A stretch of 7,569 bases of DNA from the NCBI GenBank assembly GCA_014384665.1, contig JACNFI010000024.1, positions 1 through 7,569 on the forward strand, written 5' to 3'. Each line of letters opens with the position of its first letter. Positions within the stretch are counted from its first letter, which is position 1. The stretch is from Candidatus Cloacimonadota bacterium. Its GTDB lineage: Bacteria; Cloacimonadota; Cloacimonadia; JGIOTU-2. Under the pieces are notes generated by a model. The model searched no databases, was not told the DNA's origin, and saw only the letters and a list, made by a program, of their open reading frames with translations. This document shows positions 1 to 5,780 of this stretch, one piece after another. The position numbers were made by a program, and so were the translations under genes.

Positions 1-1
1 A

Positions 2-373
2 AAAGAATTTATAAATGAAAAGTTATATCCTCAAGTGGATGAAAGAATTTTCGCTGATTATAGCAAGTATTCCAAGCATTTTGAACCAGCAAGGAATTCT
101 TATTTTATCATTTTAACTTGCGACTGTAAATATAATTATGAAATTCTGAAAAATATTTATCAGCGAGAACTGAATGCAAAATATGTTTGTATGCTTGGTT
201 CAAAAGTAGAGGCCACAGCCAGTCTAAAAAAACTGAAATCAAAAATTGGGAAAGTGGACTTAGAAAATCTATATTTCCAGGTTGGACTTGGCATTGGGGG
301 AGATACACCATCTGAAATTGCTTTGATGATTGCGGCTGAAATGCAGATGGTTGAGTATGGAAAAGATAAATGA
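2..373 (+). CDS. XdhC/CoxF-family protein, C-terminal part (5' end outside window)
   Basis: The frame is open from the left edge to the TGA at 371-373, so this is the last 123 residues of a longer protein. A GTG at 35 could start an ORF, but the coding match continues upstream of it, so it is probably internal. The fragment has the Rossmann-like C-terminal domain of the XdhC family: a strand ending ILTCDCKYNYEIL (the family usually has a THxxxxD-type motif here), then YVCMLGSK (family YxGLLGSr), and the hallmark GLGIGGDTPSEIALMIAAE near the end. The usual form is GLDIGAETPEEIA, so the Asp is Gly here. Known family role: these proteins bind and sulfurate molybdenum cofactor for insertion into xanthine dehydrogenase-type hydroxylases. 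Relatives also occur beside selenium-dependent hydroxylases and CO dehydrogenases. The partner enzyme would lie to the left of the window. It is the only plus-strand gene here and converges on archease. Confidence 0.85.
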   Translation, partial: KEFINEKLYPQVDERIFADYSKYSKHFEPARNSYFIILTCDCKYNYEILKNIYQRELNAKYVCMLGSKVEATASLKKLKSKIGKVDLENLYFQVGLGIGGDTPSEIALMIAAEMQMVEYGKDK

Positions 374-556
374 TAAATTGTTCCATTTTGTAAAGGATTT
401 GAACCGGCAAAAGGATTAAGCTTATTTATCGAAATTGGTTTTAATCCTCAACTTATTTCCCAAACTCTCCAATCTTTCCCAAAATTTCATAATTATCTTA
501 ATTGATAAGGCTTCCAAGCCTGTGTATTATTTAACGACCTTGGAAGGTCGTTTTAC
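374..556. other. Convergent intergenic region between XdhC-type gene and archease
   Basis: No ORF with coding character is visible. Besides the terminator hairpin at 533-552 there is a 6-bp palindrome at 508-521 and a loose 8-bp inverted repeat, AGGATTAA at 412-419 with TTAATCCT at 441-448. The latter has a 21-base loop and may be chance in AT-rich DNA. Confidence 0.6.
533..554. terminator. Terminator hairpin between convergent genes
   Basis: AACGACCTT at 533-541 pairs perfectly with AAGGTCGTT at 544-552, in practice an 8-bp stem with a TGGA loop. On the plus strand it is followed by a short T-rich run (TTTTACTTATAT), as expected for a rho-independent terminator of the XdhC-type gene. On the minus strand the stem begins four bases past the archease stop codon, but the following run, TTAAATAA, is weaker. 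It could serve both genes. Confidence 0.7.
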
Positions 557-973
557 TTATATATCAAATGTAACGACTGCACTGTAAATCCCGTTTTTTT
601 TCTCAATTTCAATATTATGATATGTTACTGCTTTTATCTCTTGTGTAATATTATTTGCATTTAATGGATAAAAATAACAATCAATAGATAGTTTTTCAGC
701 AGAAAATTCAATTATCTTAAACTTATAAAAATAGCAATAATTTTGATTGTTTTGAAATAGAATTTCACGCAGAAAATCTATGTATAGAACAGTTATATCA
801 TCTGCAGAAAAATTCAGATGTATCTTTTTCTCATCTCCTTTTATCTTTTCCGGTTTTTTGTTGAATATAATTTCTGATAAGGAAATGGCACTGTTTGTAA
901 AAAGTTTCTTAATTGTGTTACCAAAGAACTTTATGGAAATATCCGCAGTATGGTCCATAAGTTGATATTTCAC
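557..973 (-). CDS. Archease (RtcB RNA ligase activator)
   Basis: A 138-residue protein of standard archease length. It begins MKYQLMDHTADISI, the family's N-terminal DHTAD signature with acidic metal-binding residues D7 and D11. Near the C-terminus it has EIKAVTYHNIEI, and it ends in the invariant-type FDI, where the final Asp and terminal residue belong to the calcium or metal site of known archeases. The start is a GTG. The next in-frame ATG (codon 6) would leave nothing before the DHTAD motif. No strong Shine-Dalgarno is visible. Known role: archease is the cofactor of the RtcB-type ligase; it speeds guanylylation of the active-site histidine and allows multiple turnover. The gene lies 53 bases downstream of rtcB on the same strand, consistent with co-transcription. 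Confidence 0.93.
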   Translation of the reverse strand: MKYQLMDHTADISIKFFGNTIKKLFTNSAISLSEIIFNKKPEKIKGDEKKIHLNFSADDITVLYIDFLREILFQNNQNYCYFYKFKIIEFSAEKLSIDCYFYPLNANNITQEIKAVTYHNIEIEKKNGIYSAVVTFDI

Positions 974-1026
974 TTTTCTATTTTTGAATTTTGTTATTTG
1001 AAATTTGGATTTTGGGCTTTATTTTA

Positions 1027-2478
1027 TTATCCTTTCAAAACGCCTAAAGGACGAGTTCTAACGATTTTCTTTGCCAAACCAGCAAGTGCGACTGCTTCCA
1101 CTACTTCATTAACATCTTTGTAAGTGTCCGAGCATTCTTCCACAAGAGTATTTCGTTGAGCAGAATAGACAACTATTCCATTACTTTTTAATTTATTTTT
1201 GACCTGATTGAAATTATATCTTCTTTTTGCTTCCCGACGGCTCATAACCCTTCCAGCACCATGACAGCAGGAGCCAAATGTTTCTTTCATTGCTCGATTT
1301 GTGCCAATCATCAAGTATGAGTTTGTTCCCATATCACCTGGTACAATAACGGGTTGGCCTATTCTCTGGTATTTTTTTGCTAATTCAGGTTGATTTGGTC
1401 CAAATGAACGAGTTGCACCCTTCCTGTGCACACACAACAGCATTTCATTTCCATTGACTTTATGCTTTTCAACCTTTGCAATATTATGGCAAACATCATA
1501 AATTAGTTTAAATCCCAAATCAGATTTTGAGATAGAAAGAGTTTTTCTAAGAGACTTTTCGCCTAAACTCATCAGAACTTGACGATTAGCCCAGGCATAA
1601 TTTGCTGCACAAGACATTGCCTGAAAATAATCAGAGCCAAGTTTGGACTTAAATGGTGTACATGCCAACTGTCTATCAGGAATTGAAAATGGGAGGTTAT
1701 TCAATTCTCTTACCATCAGATGCAAATAATCATCACAGATTTGATAACCGAAACCTCGCGAACCGCTATGAACCATGACAACGACCTGATCCTTTTCTAA
1801 TGAGAATTCGTTTGCCAATTTTTGGTCGTAAACTTCATCAATTATGCCAATTTCTAAAAAGTGATTTCCAGAACCAAGGGTCCCAACCTGATTCAGTCCT
1901 CTACTTCTTGCTCTTTGGCTGACTTTGTCTGGATTTGCTTCTTTCATTCTTCCAAAACTTTCAGTTGCATCTAAATCTGAAATTTCTCCATATCCTTGTT
2001 CGATTGCCCATTTTGTACCTTTTATCATTACTTGTTCTTCTTCATTTTGGTTCAATCGCTTTATTGCATCGTGAGAGCCAACTCCGCTTGGAACACAATC
2101 GTAGAAACCATTTACAATATTCTGAATTTTATCTTTAATATCTTTGTAAAATAAATTTGTTTGGCAAAAGCGAACCCCACAATTTATATCATATCCAACT
2201 CCGCCTGGAGAGATGATTCCAGTTTCACAATCAAAAGCTGCTACACCACCAATTGGAAAACCATATCCGTAATGAATATCTGGCATTGCCATTGAATATT
2301 TTTGAATGCCTGGAAGTGAAGCGACATTTACAGCTTGCGAAAGTGCATTATCTTTAATAATTTGTGGAAGCATTGATTGGAGAGCATAAAATCTGACAGG
2401 AACTCGCATGTTACCTTTTCGTGGAATTTCCCAGATTGCCTTGGCAACCTTTTTTATCTCAAATTCTTTGTATTGCAT
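1027..2478 (-). CDS. rtcB: RtcB RNA-splicing ligase (3'-phosphate/5'-OH RNA ligase)
   Basis: A 483-residue RtcB family protein, the usual length without an intein. It joins RNA 2',3'-cyclic-phosphate or 3'-phosphate ends to 5'-OH ends using GTP and Mn2+. The metal-site residues are all recognisable: D97 and C100 in GYDINCGVR, H206 in GSGNHFLE, H237 in VHSGSRGFG, H331 in YDVCHNIA. The histidine that becomes guanylylated is H406, in GSCCHGAGR. MPDIHYGYGFPIGGV (66-80) and the C-terminal RPLGVLKG are also typical. Start choice: an ATG with AGGAG at 2484-2488, five bases upstream. A start 11 codons earlier would overlap the DUF116 gene and lacks such a site. It lies 13 bases after DUF116 and before archease, its known activator. 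In bacteria RtcB acts in RNA repair and, in some species, tRNA maturation; which role applies here cannot be seen. Confidence 0.96.
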   Translation of the reverse strand: MQYKEFEIKKVAKAIWEIPRKGNMRVPVRFYALQSMLPQIIKDNALSQAVNVASLPGIQKYSMAMPDIHYGYGFPIGGVAAFDCETGIISPGGVGYDINCGVRFCQTNLFYKDIKDKIQNIVNGFYDCVPSGVGSHDAIKRLNQNEEEQVMIKGTKWAIEQGYGEISDLDATESFGRMKEANPDKVSQRARSRGLNQVGTLGSGNHFLEIGIIDEVYDQKLANEFSLEKDQVVVMVHSGSRGFGYQICDDYLHLMVRELNNLPFSIPDRQLACTPFKSKLGSDYFQAMSCAANYAWANRQVLMSLGEKSLRKTLSISKSDLGFKLIYDVCHNIAKVEKHKVNGNEMLLCVHRKGATRSFGPNQPELAKKYQRIGQPVIVPGDMGTNSYLMIGTNRAMKETFGSCCHGAGRVMSRREAKRRYNFNQVKNKLKSNGIVVYSAQRNTLVEECSDTYKDVNEVVEAVALAGLAKKIVRTRPLGVLKG

Positions 2479-2483
2479 TATCA

Positions 2484-2488
2484 CTCCT
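2484..2488 (-). promoter_or_regulatory. Shine-Dalgarno site that sets the rtcB start
   Basis: AGGAG on the minus strand, five bases before the ATG at 2476-2478 and inside the 13-base gap after the DUF116 stop. It favours the 483-residue RtcB over the form with 11 more residues. Confidence 0.8.
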
Positions 2489-2491
2489 AAA

Positions 2492-3259
2492 TTATTTGTT
2501 TTTGATAACAATTTGTTTCAACGAATTTCTGATTTTTTCAACTTCCACTTTTGTATTTATGCAAGGACCTTGTGGACGAATATTTAGAATTCCAAACGTT
2601 TTGATTGGAAAGGCATCCTGAATTCCAGAAACCAAATCTCTATAGCAAGCAACAGCAATGATTAGTTTTGGTCGTTTTTCAAGAACAATTCTTCTTGCCA
2701 GAGTTCCACCTGTTGCAACAGCGACATCAACATTATATTCCTCTGCTACTTCCAAAATGGCTCCGATATCACAATTTCCGCATCTTTTGCAATTCTTTGG
2801 CTCAACTGTTATTCTAATAGGACAGGATGTATTCTGCAAACAATGCGGCAATAAAATCAAAACTTCGGAAGGTTTATATTTGGGTTTTAATGCCCGGATT
2901 AGCGAATCATTTACTTTAATGAAAGATTCTCCAATACGAGATTTTGGAATTCTAAAAATTTTTCCAAAAAGAAGAGATATTGGATACACAATTTGGATAA
3001 ACAATTTTACTGCAAATTTTGCAATCAGAAAGTTTTTTTCAAATACGGAAGTAAATAAAACTAGGATTGTTCCAATAACTAAAATCAGAAAAAAAATTCG
3101 CAATCCAGAAAGAAAAACCAATGGTAAAGTATAATGAAATTCATGCAATCTCGGAGAAATGAAATACCAGAGGGCAGTAACCACTGCCATAAGAGATATT
3201 AAACTAAAAACGGAAAGCCAGAGAAAAAGACCTTTGCTTGCAGTTTTGTTATTTTTCAT
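2492..3259 (-). CDS. DUF116 family membrane-anchored iron-sulfur protein
   Basis: A 255-residue protein of unknown molecular function, recognised as DUF116. Two hydrophobic segments at about 11-34 and 44-72 look like membrane helices, with a possible third amphipathic or membrane-lying stretch at 79-101. The cytosolic part holds the family core: LLPHCLQ (C140), C146, and C157-x2-C160-x2-C163 in KNCKRCGNCDIG, which suggests an Fe-S cluster. Then follow VATGGTLARR, VACYRDL (C205) and NIRPQGPCINT (C233). All seven cysteines fall in conserved family blocks. The ATG is preceded by AAAGGA with about seven bases of spacing. Its stop lies 13 bases before the rtcB start, so translation or transcription is probably linked. 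From established knowledge, DUF116 genes recur next to def and fmt in other low-GC anaerobes; here they are likewise neighbours, though separated by 218 bases. I give no function. Confidence 0.88.
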   Translation of the reverse strand: MKNNKTASKGLFLWLSVFSLISLMAVVTALWYFISPRLHEFHYTLPLVFLSGLRIFFLILVIGTILVLFTSVFEKNFLIAKFAVKLFIQIVYPISLLFGKIFRIPKSRIGESFIKVNDSLIRALKPKYKPSEVLILLPHCLQNTSCPIRITVEPKNCKRCGNCDIGAILEVAEEYNVDVAVATGGTLARRIVLEKRPKLIIAVACYRDLVSGIQDAFPIKTFGILNIRPQGPCINTKVEVEKIRNSLKQIVIKNK

Positions 3260-3278
3260 CTGAAAATCCTTTTTTTGC

Positions 3279-3304
3279 CACGAACCACACGAACTAACAC
3301 GAAC
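3279..3304. repeat. Triple CACGAAC short direct repeat
   Basis: CACGAAC occurs three times, at 3279-3285, 3288-3294 and 3298-3304, with starts 9 and 10 bases apart, nearly one helical turn. It lies 20 to 45 bases upstream of the DUF116 start codon, so it would be in the leader if transcription starts near the -10 box at 3322-3327. It could be a protein-binding array or a remnant of a short dispersed repeat; the sequence does not decide. Confidence 0.5.
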
Positions 3305-3321
3305 AATATTTTATTCATAAA

Positions 3322-3327
3322 ATTATA
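3322..3327 (-). promoter_or_regulatory. Candidate -10 box for DUF116-rtcB-archease
   Basis: A consensus TATAAT reads on the minus strand, about 63 bases before the DUF116 ATG. At 16 to 18 bases of spacing no good TTGACA is present. That position is occupied by the left arm of the inverted repeat at 3341-3357. In such AT-rich DNA the hexamer may be chance. Confidence 0.25.
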
Positions 3328-3340
3328 CTATTTTAAATCC

Positions 3341-3398
3341 TTTACCCTGTGGAATAAAATCAAAGATTTTAATTCAATGCATTATTCCACAGGGTAAA
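3341..3398. repeat. Perfect 17-bp inverted repeat, CCCTGTG family
   Basis: TTTACCCTGTGGAATAA at 3341-3357 is exactly repeated in reverse complement at 3382-3398, around a 24-base centre. A smaller 6-bp stem (AAAATC with GATTTT, 3356-3370) competes with the inner end of the left arm. No T-run follows on either strand, so a simple terminator is unlikely. It lies between fmt and DUF116, over the -35 region of the candidate promoter. Confidence 0.85.
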
Positions 3399-3430
3399 TA
3401 ATTTTCATGCTCCTTTGCCTGCCCCGCCTG

Positions 3431-3460
3431 CCCTGTGAAATTTCTTACTATTTCACCGGG
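3431..3460. repeat. Palindrome downstream of fmt, CCCTGTG family
   Basis: CCCTGTGAAAT at 3431-3441 pairs with ATTTCACCGGG at 3450-3460, with one mismatch and an 8-base loop. It begins 17 bases past the fmt stop on the minus strand and has no T-run after it. The 15 bases CCTGCCCTGTGAAAT (3427-3441) recur exactly at 5719-5733. GCCTGCCCCG (3417-3426) recurs at 5776-5785. It is thus one copy of a dispersed palindrome family, which may also help end fmt transcripts or protect their 3' ends. Confidence 0.75.
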
Positions 3461-3477
3461 GTTAAATCTTTTCCTAT

Positions 3478-4497
3478 TTAATGGGGTGTCCCGATTTCTT
3501 TTTCTGGACATTTATGTTCATCTCCAAATCTCTTATTTTCGCTTAATATATCAGGATGGCCTAAACTGAAAGCATAAGCAGACATCTCTTTTTTCCCTTC
3601 TGGTTTTACAGTTTCAAGCAAAATGGCTCCTGATTGAGTGCCGACTATTATTCCTTTGTTTTTCACGGTTTTCAAAACCTGACCTGATTCCCCTTGAAAA
3701 TCTGAAATTAACTTTGCCTTTATAATTTTAATTTCTCTCTTTTGAAAATAAGTAAAAGCAGCAGGATATGGAGCAAGCCCTCGTATATGATTTGTGATTT
3801 CCTCTGCTGATTGTGTCCAGCAAATTTTTCGCATATCTCTATCTATGAATCTGGAAAAAGTTGCTAAATTTTCATCTTGCGGAATTGTTTTAGCAATTCC
3901 CTTATCAATTAAGGATATTGCTTTCATTACATCATCAGCACCTTGTTCGCTCAATTTTTTCTGCAAACTTCCGTAATTATCTTCTGGCAGAATTTTCATT
4001 TTACTTTGATAAATAATATCCCCTGCATCCATTTTTTTTGTCATAAAGAATACAGTGTTGCCAGTTTCTTTCTCCCCATTAAAAAGAGTCCAATTCATTG
4101 GTGAAGGACCGCGATATTTTGGTAAAAGTGAAGGATGTAGATTTATACATCCAAATTTTGGAATACCCAAGATTTTTTGAGATACTATCTTTCCGTATGC
4201 TGCAGCGATAATTAAATCTGGATTGTAACTCCCAATCTTTTTTATGGCATCTTCATTGTTAATATTTTGAGGTTGGAAAACAGGAATATTATGATTTAGG
4301 CAAAATTCTTTAACTGGTGAAATTGATAATTTTAGTCCACGCCCTCTTTTTTTGTCAGGTCGTGTAACTACTAAAACAGGTATTACAGGTATTATTTCAT
4401 TACTGATTAATGACAAAAGAGTAGGAACAGCAAAATTAGGCGTTCCCATAAAGATAACATTTTCAATTCTATTTACCCTCTTAAATGCTTTATTCAT
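3478..4497 (-). CDS. fmt: Methionyl-tRNA formyltransferase
   Basis: A 339-residue Fmt, slightly longer than the usual 310-320. It formylates initiator Met-tRNA using 10-formyl-tetrahydrofolate. The N-terminal hydrolase fold shows FMGTPNFAV (16-24), the loop PDKKRGRGLKLSISPVK (47-63), the catalytic segment CINLHPSLLPKYRGPSP with N119 and H121, and D157 in MDAGDI. The C-terminal OB-type domain starts around 210 and has IRGLAPYPAAFT (238-249). The ATG used here gives about ten residues more than normal before the core, and no Shine-Dalgarno precedes it. An AAGAGGG stands 8 bases before an ATT at codon 11, which would give a family-like N-terminus, so the start is uncertain. The last residues (about 328-339, ending EIGTPH) are a hydrophilic tail not expected from the family. 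It follows def by 33 bases in the usual def-fmt order. Confidence 0.95.
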   Translation of the reverse strand: MNKAFKRVNRIENVIFMGTPNFAVPTLLSLISNEIIPVIPVLVVTRPDKKRGRGLKLSISPVKEFCLNHNIPVFQPQNINNEDAIKKIGSYNPDLIIAAAYGKIVSQKILGIPKFGCINLHPSLLPKYRGPSPMNWTLFNGEKETGNTVFFMTKKMDAGDIIYQSKMKILPEDNYGSLQKKLSEQGADDVMKAISLIDKGIAKTIPQDENLATFSRFIDRDMRKICWTQSAEEITNHIRGLAPYPAAFTYFQKREIKIIKAKLISDFQGESGQVLKTVKNKGIIVGTQSGAILLETVKPEGKKEMSAYAFSLGHPDILSENKRFGDEHKCPEKEIGTPH

Positions 4498-4530
4498 TTA
4501 TTGATAATTTTTATACTGGCATTTAACTGT

Positions 4531-5070
4531 TTAGTGAAGTGATGCAATATTTACACCCCGTGTAGTTGTAGCAGCAATTTTTTTTAGCTTACCTTGCAGG
4601 AACCTCCTCTTAATTATTGAAATCTTATCAATAAATAAGATACCGTCCAGATGGTTATATTCATGCTGAACTACCCGAGCAAAAAGATCGGTTGCGATAT
4701 ATTGTTTCCATTTTCCAAATAGATTCTGTGCTTTGAATGTCACAGTTTTTGCTCTTTTTACTCTTTCAAAAATTTCAGGGAGACTTAGACACCCTTCTTG
4801 CTCATTTTGAACATCCTGAAATTCAAGCAGAATTGGATTTATAAAGACCATTGTTTTTCGCTTTCTTTCATCTTCTATCCAGAGAGGATAAACAGCGAAC
4901 ATTCTGATGGAATGTCCAATTTGAGGTGAAGCCAGTCCAATGCCATCAAACCTTTCTAATGACTCAATAAGATTTTTGCTAAGATTCTTTATTTCATCAT
5001 CAATATAGGAGATGGGTTTTGAAACTTTTCTTAAAATTTCATCTCCATATAATCTTATTTTTTCTATCAT
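4531..5070 (-). CDS. def: Peptide deformylase
   Basis: A 179-residue metalloenzyme that removes the N-formyl group from new proteins. All three family motifs are present: GIGLASPQIG (43-52, with Ser where Ala is common), EGCLSLP (92-98) with metal ligand C94, and QHEYNHLDGILFID (135-148) with ligands H136 and H140 and catalytic E137. The helix after the last motif ends in a 20-30 residue basic tail, as in many bacterial forms. The ATG lies only seven bases after the yajC stop, so the two are surely co-transcribed. The Shine-Dalgarno is weak (GAAG), perhaps because ribosomes arrive from yajC. fmt follows 33 bases later, pairing addition and removal of the formyl group in one operon. Confidence 0.96.
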   Translation of the reverse strand: MIEKIRLYGDEILRKVSKPISYIDDEIKNLSKNLIESLERFDGIGLASPQIGHSIRMFAVYPLWIEDERKRKTMVFINPILLEFQDVQNEQEGCLSLPEIFERVKRAKTVTFKAQNLFGKWKQYIATDLFARVVQHEYNHLDGILFIDKISIIKRRFLQGKLKKIAATTTRGVNIASLH

Positions 5071-5077
5071 CTTTGCT

Positions 5078-5392
5078 TCATTTTATTTTATTTGCAATAG
5101 CTGACTTTGTTACTTCAATTTTGACATTATCTGCAACTTTAAGCACAACGACATCACCTTTGATGCTGTAAATTGTGCCAATTATTCCGCCATTTGTAAC
5201 GACCTTTTCATTCTTTTGAAGTTCACTTCTCATTTTTACAATCTCTTTTTGCTTCCTCTGCTGAGGTCTAAATATTAACAAATAAAGAATAACAAACATA
5301 ATAATAATTGGCAAGAATCCTAATAATCCACCTTGACGACCTGGTTGTGCAGCAGCGGAATCTGCCTGGGCATACAGTAAAGTCATAAACAT
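5078..5392 (-). CDS. yajC: YajC, Sec translocon accessory subunit
   Basis: A 104-residue protein with typical YajC build: a short N-terminal stretch rich in Ala, Gln and Gly, one membrane helix at about 23-41 (LLGFLPIIIMFVILYLLIF), then the signature FRPQQRKQKE (41-50). The cytoplasmic beta domain has the usual NEKVVTNGGIIGTI (61-74) followed by VVVLKVADNVKIEVTKSAI. YajC associates with SecDF-YidC at the inner membrane. The start is the first ATG, with AAAGGAG six bases upstream; an ATG at codon 3 lies closer to the helix but has worse spacing. It heads the yajC-def-fmt run. secD and secF, its common neighbours, are absent from this window. Confidence 0.95.
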   Translation of the reverse strand: MFMTLLYAQADSAAAQPGRQGGLLGFLPIIIMFVILYLLIFRPQQRKQKEIVKMRSELQKNEKVVTNGGIIGTIYSIKGDVVVLKVADNVKIEVTKSAIANKIK

Positions 5393-5398
5393 ATCAAT

Positions 5399-5405
5399 CT
5401 CCTTT
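5399..5405 (-). promoter_or_regulatory. Strong Shine-Dalgarno of yajC
   Basis: AAAGGAG on the minus strand, six bases before the ATG at 5390-5392. It is the best ribosome-binding site in the window and fits yajC being the first gene of its operon. Confidence 0.85.
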
Positions 5406-5457
5406 AAGCTTATTAGTATATGGTTTCAAAGTTTCTCATCCGACTTAAAAGTGTATT

Positions 5458-5486
5458 TATATTAAATCTCGAATAACAAATTACAA
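5458..5486 (-). promoter_or_regulatory. Weak candidate promoter for yajC-def-fmt
   Basis: On the minus strand TTGTAA (5481-5486) is followed after 17 bases by AATATA (5458-5463), or after 19 by TATAAA (5456-5461). It lies about 65 bases before the yajC start, between the palindrome block and the gene. Each hexamer is imperfect, and the DNA is AT-rich enough to give such matches by chance. Confidence 0.2.
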
Positions 5487-5503
5487 GCAAATTCAAAATT
5501 CAA

Positions 5504-5545
5504 TCCCCAATTAAGCCCGTTCCTGACGAGCTCAGGAATTGGGGA
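5504..5545. repeat. Composite hairpin with one-sided bulge
   Basis: TCCCCAATT (5504-5512) pairs with AATTGGGGA (5537-5545). Inside it, TTCCTGA (5520-5526) pairs with TCAGGAA (5532-5538). The two stems share two bases on the right, so nine bases are unpaired only on the left (AAGCCCGTT if the outer stem is complete). Confidence 0.75.
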
Positions 5546-5633
5546 CAAAATTCAAACCAAAATCCAAATTCTGCTCTTCTCCGCCATAGGCGGATCAGCC
5601 TTCGGCTGATAAATCGTACAGTTTTGAATTTTG
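5546..5633. repeat. Inverted flanks enclosing tandem hairpins
   Basis: CAAAATTCAAA (5546-5556) is repeated in reverse complement at 5623-5633. A further direct copy of its first ten bases stands at 5494-5503. Between the arms lies the tandem-hairpin element at 5581-5610. The arrangement resembles a small inverted-repeat element, but the arms are AT-rich and no target duplication is evident. Confidence 0.5.
5581..5610. repeat. Tandem-hairpin element, copy 1
   Basis: Two perfect hairpins stand back to back: CCGCC-ATA-GGCGG at 5581-5593 and ATCAGCC-TTC-GGCTGAT at 5594-5610. A diverged copy in the same orientation lies at 5821-5849. Similar GC-rich double hairpins occur as dispersed intergenic repeats in several uncultured bacteria; that comparison is from memory. 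Confidence 0.8.
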
Positions 5634-5647
5634 CTCATTGAAATTCA

Positions 5648-5714
5648 CCCCGTAGGATAATATATAATATGTAATGATAATCCCGATAAATATCAGGATA
5701 AATATCCAACGGGG
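5648..5714. repeat. Long-range palindrome with inner hairpin, CCCYGTR family
   Basis: CCCCGTAGGATA (5648-5659) pairs with TATCCAACGGGG (5703-5714), with one A-A mismatch. Inside, TCCCGATA (5681-5688) and TATCAGGA (5691-5698) form a second hairpin with one C-A mismatch and a two-base loop. The left arm resembles the one at 3341 (CCCTGTGGAATAA against CCCCGTAGGATAA). Confidence 0.65.
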
Positions 5715-5722
5715 TTTACCTG

Positions 5723-5765
5723 CCCTGTGAAATACGAAGTCCCGCCCTTGCGGGATTTCACAGGG
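5723..5765. repeat. Composite palindrome, CCCTGTG family
   Basis: The outer stem is CCCTGTGAAA (5723-5732) with TTTCACAGGG (5756-5765). The inner stem is TCCCGC (5740-5745) with GCGGGA (5750-5755) and a CCTT loop. Seven bases, TACGAAG, are unpaired on the left only. Sixteen base pairs, mostly GC at both ends, make this the most stable-looking structure in the block. No T-run follows on either strand. Confidence 0.85.
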
Positions 5766-5780
5766 TGAATTATTCGCCTG

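Noticed and set aside
35..373. A complete 112-residue gene starting at GTG 35
   Set aside because: The frame is open to the left edge and the fragment is only the C-terminal domain of the XdhC family, so the gene starts outside the window.
1027..2511. A longer RtcB beginning 11 codons upstream of the chosen start
   Set aside because: It would overlap the end of the DUF116 gene and has no ribosome-binding site, while AGGAG stands five bases before the ATG at 2476-2478.
2658..3134. Plus-strand ORF of 158 codons opposite DUF116
   Set aside because: It is antisense to a confidently recognised gene with conserved cysteine motifs. Its composition is the mirror of that gene, with no motif of its own.
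3341..3398. Rho-independent terminator of fmt
   Set aside because: Stem is long and perfect, but the loop is 24 bases and no T-run follows on either strand. It also lies 80 bases or more from the fmt stop.
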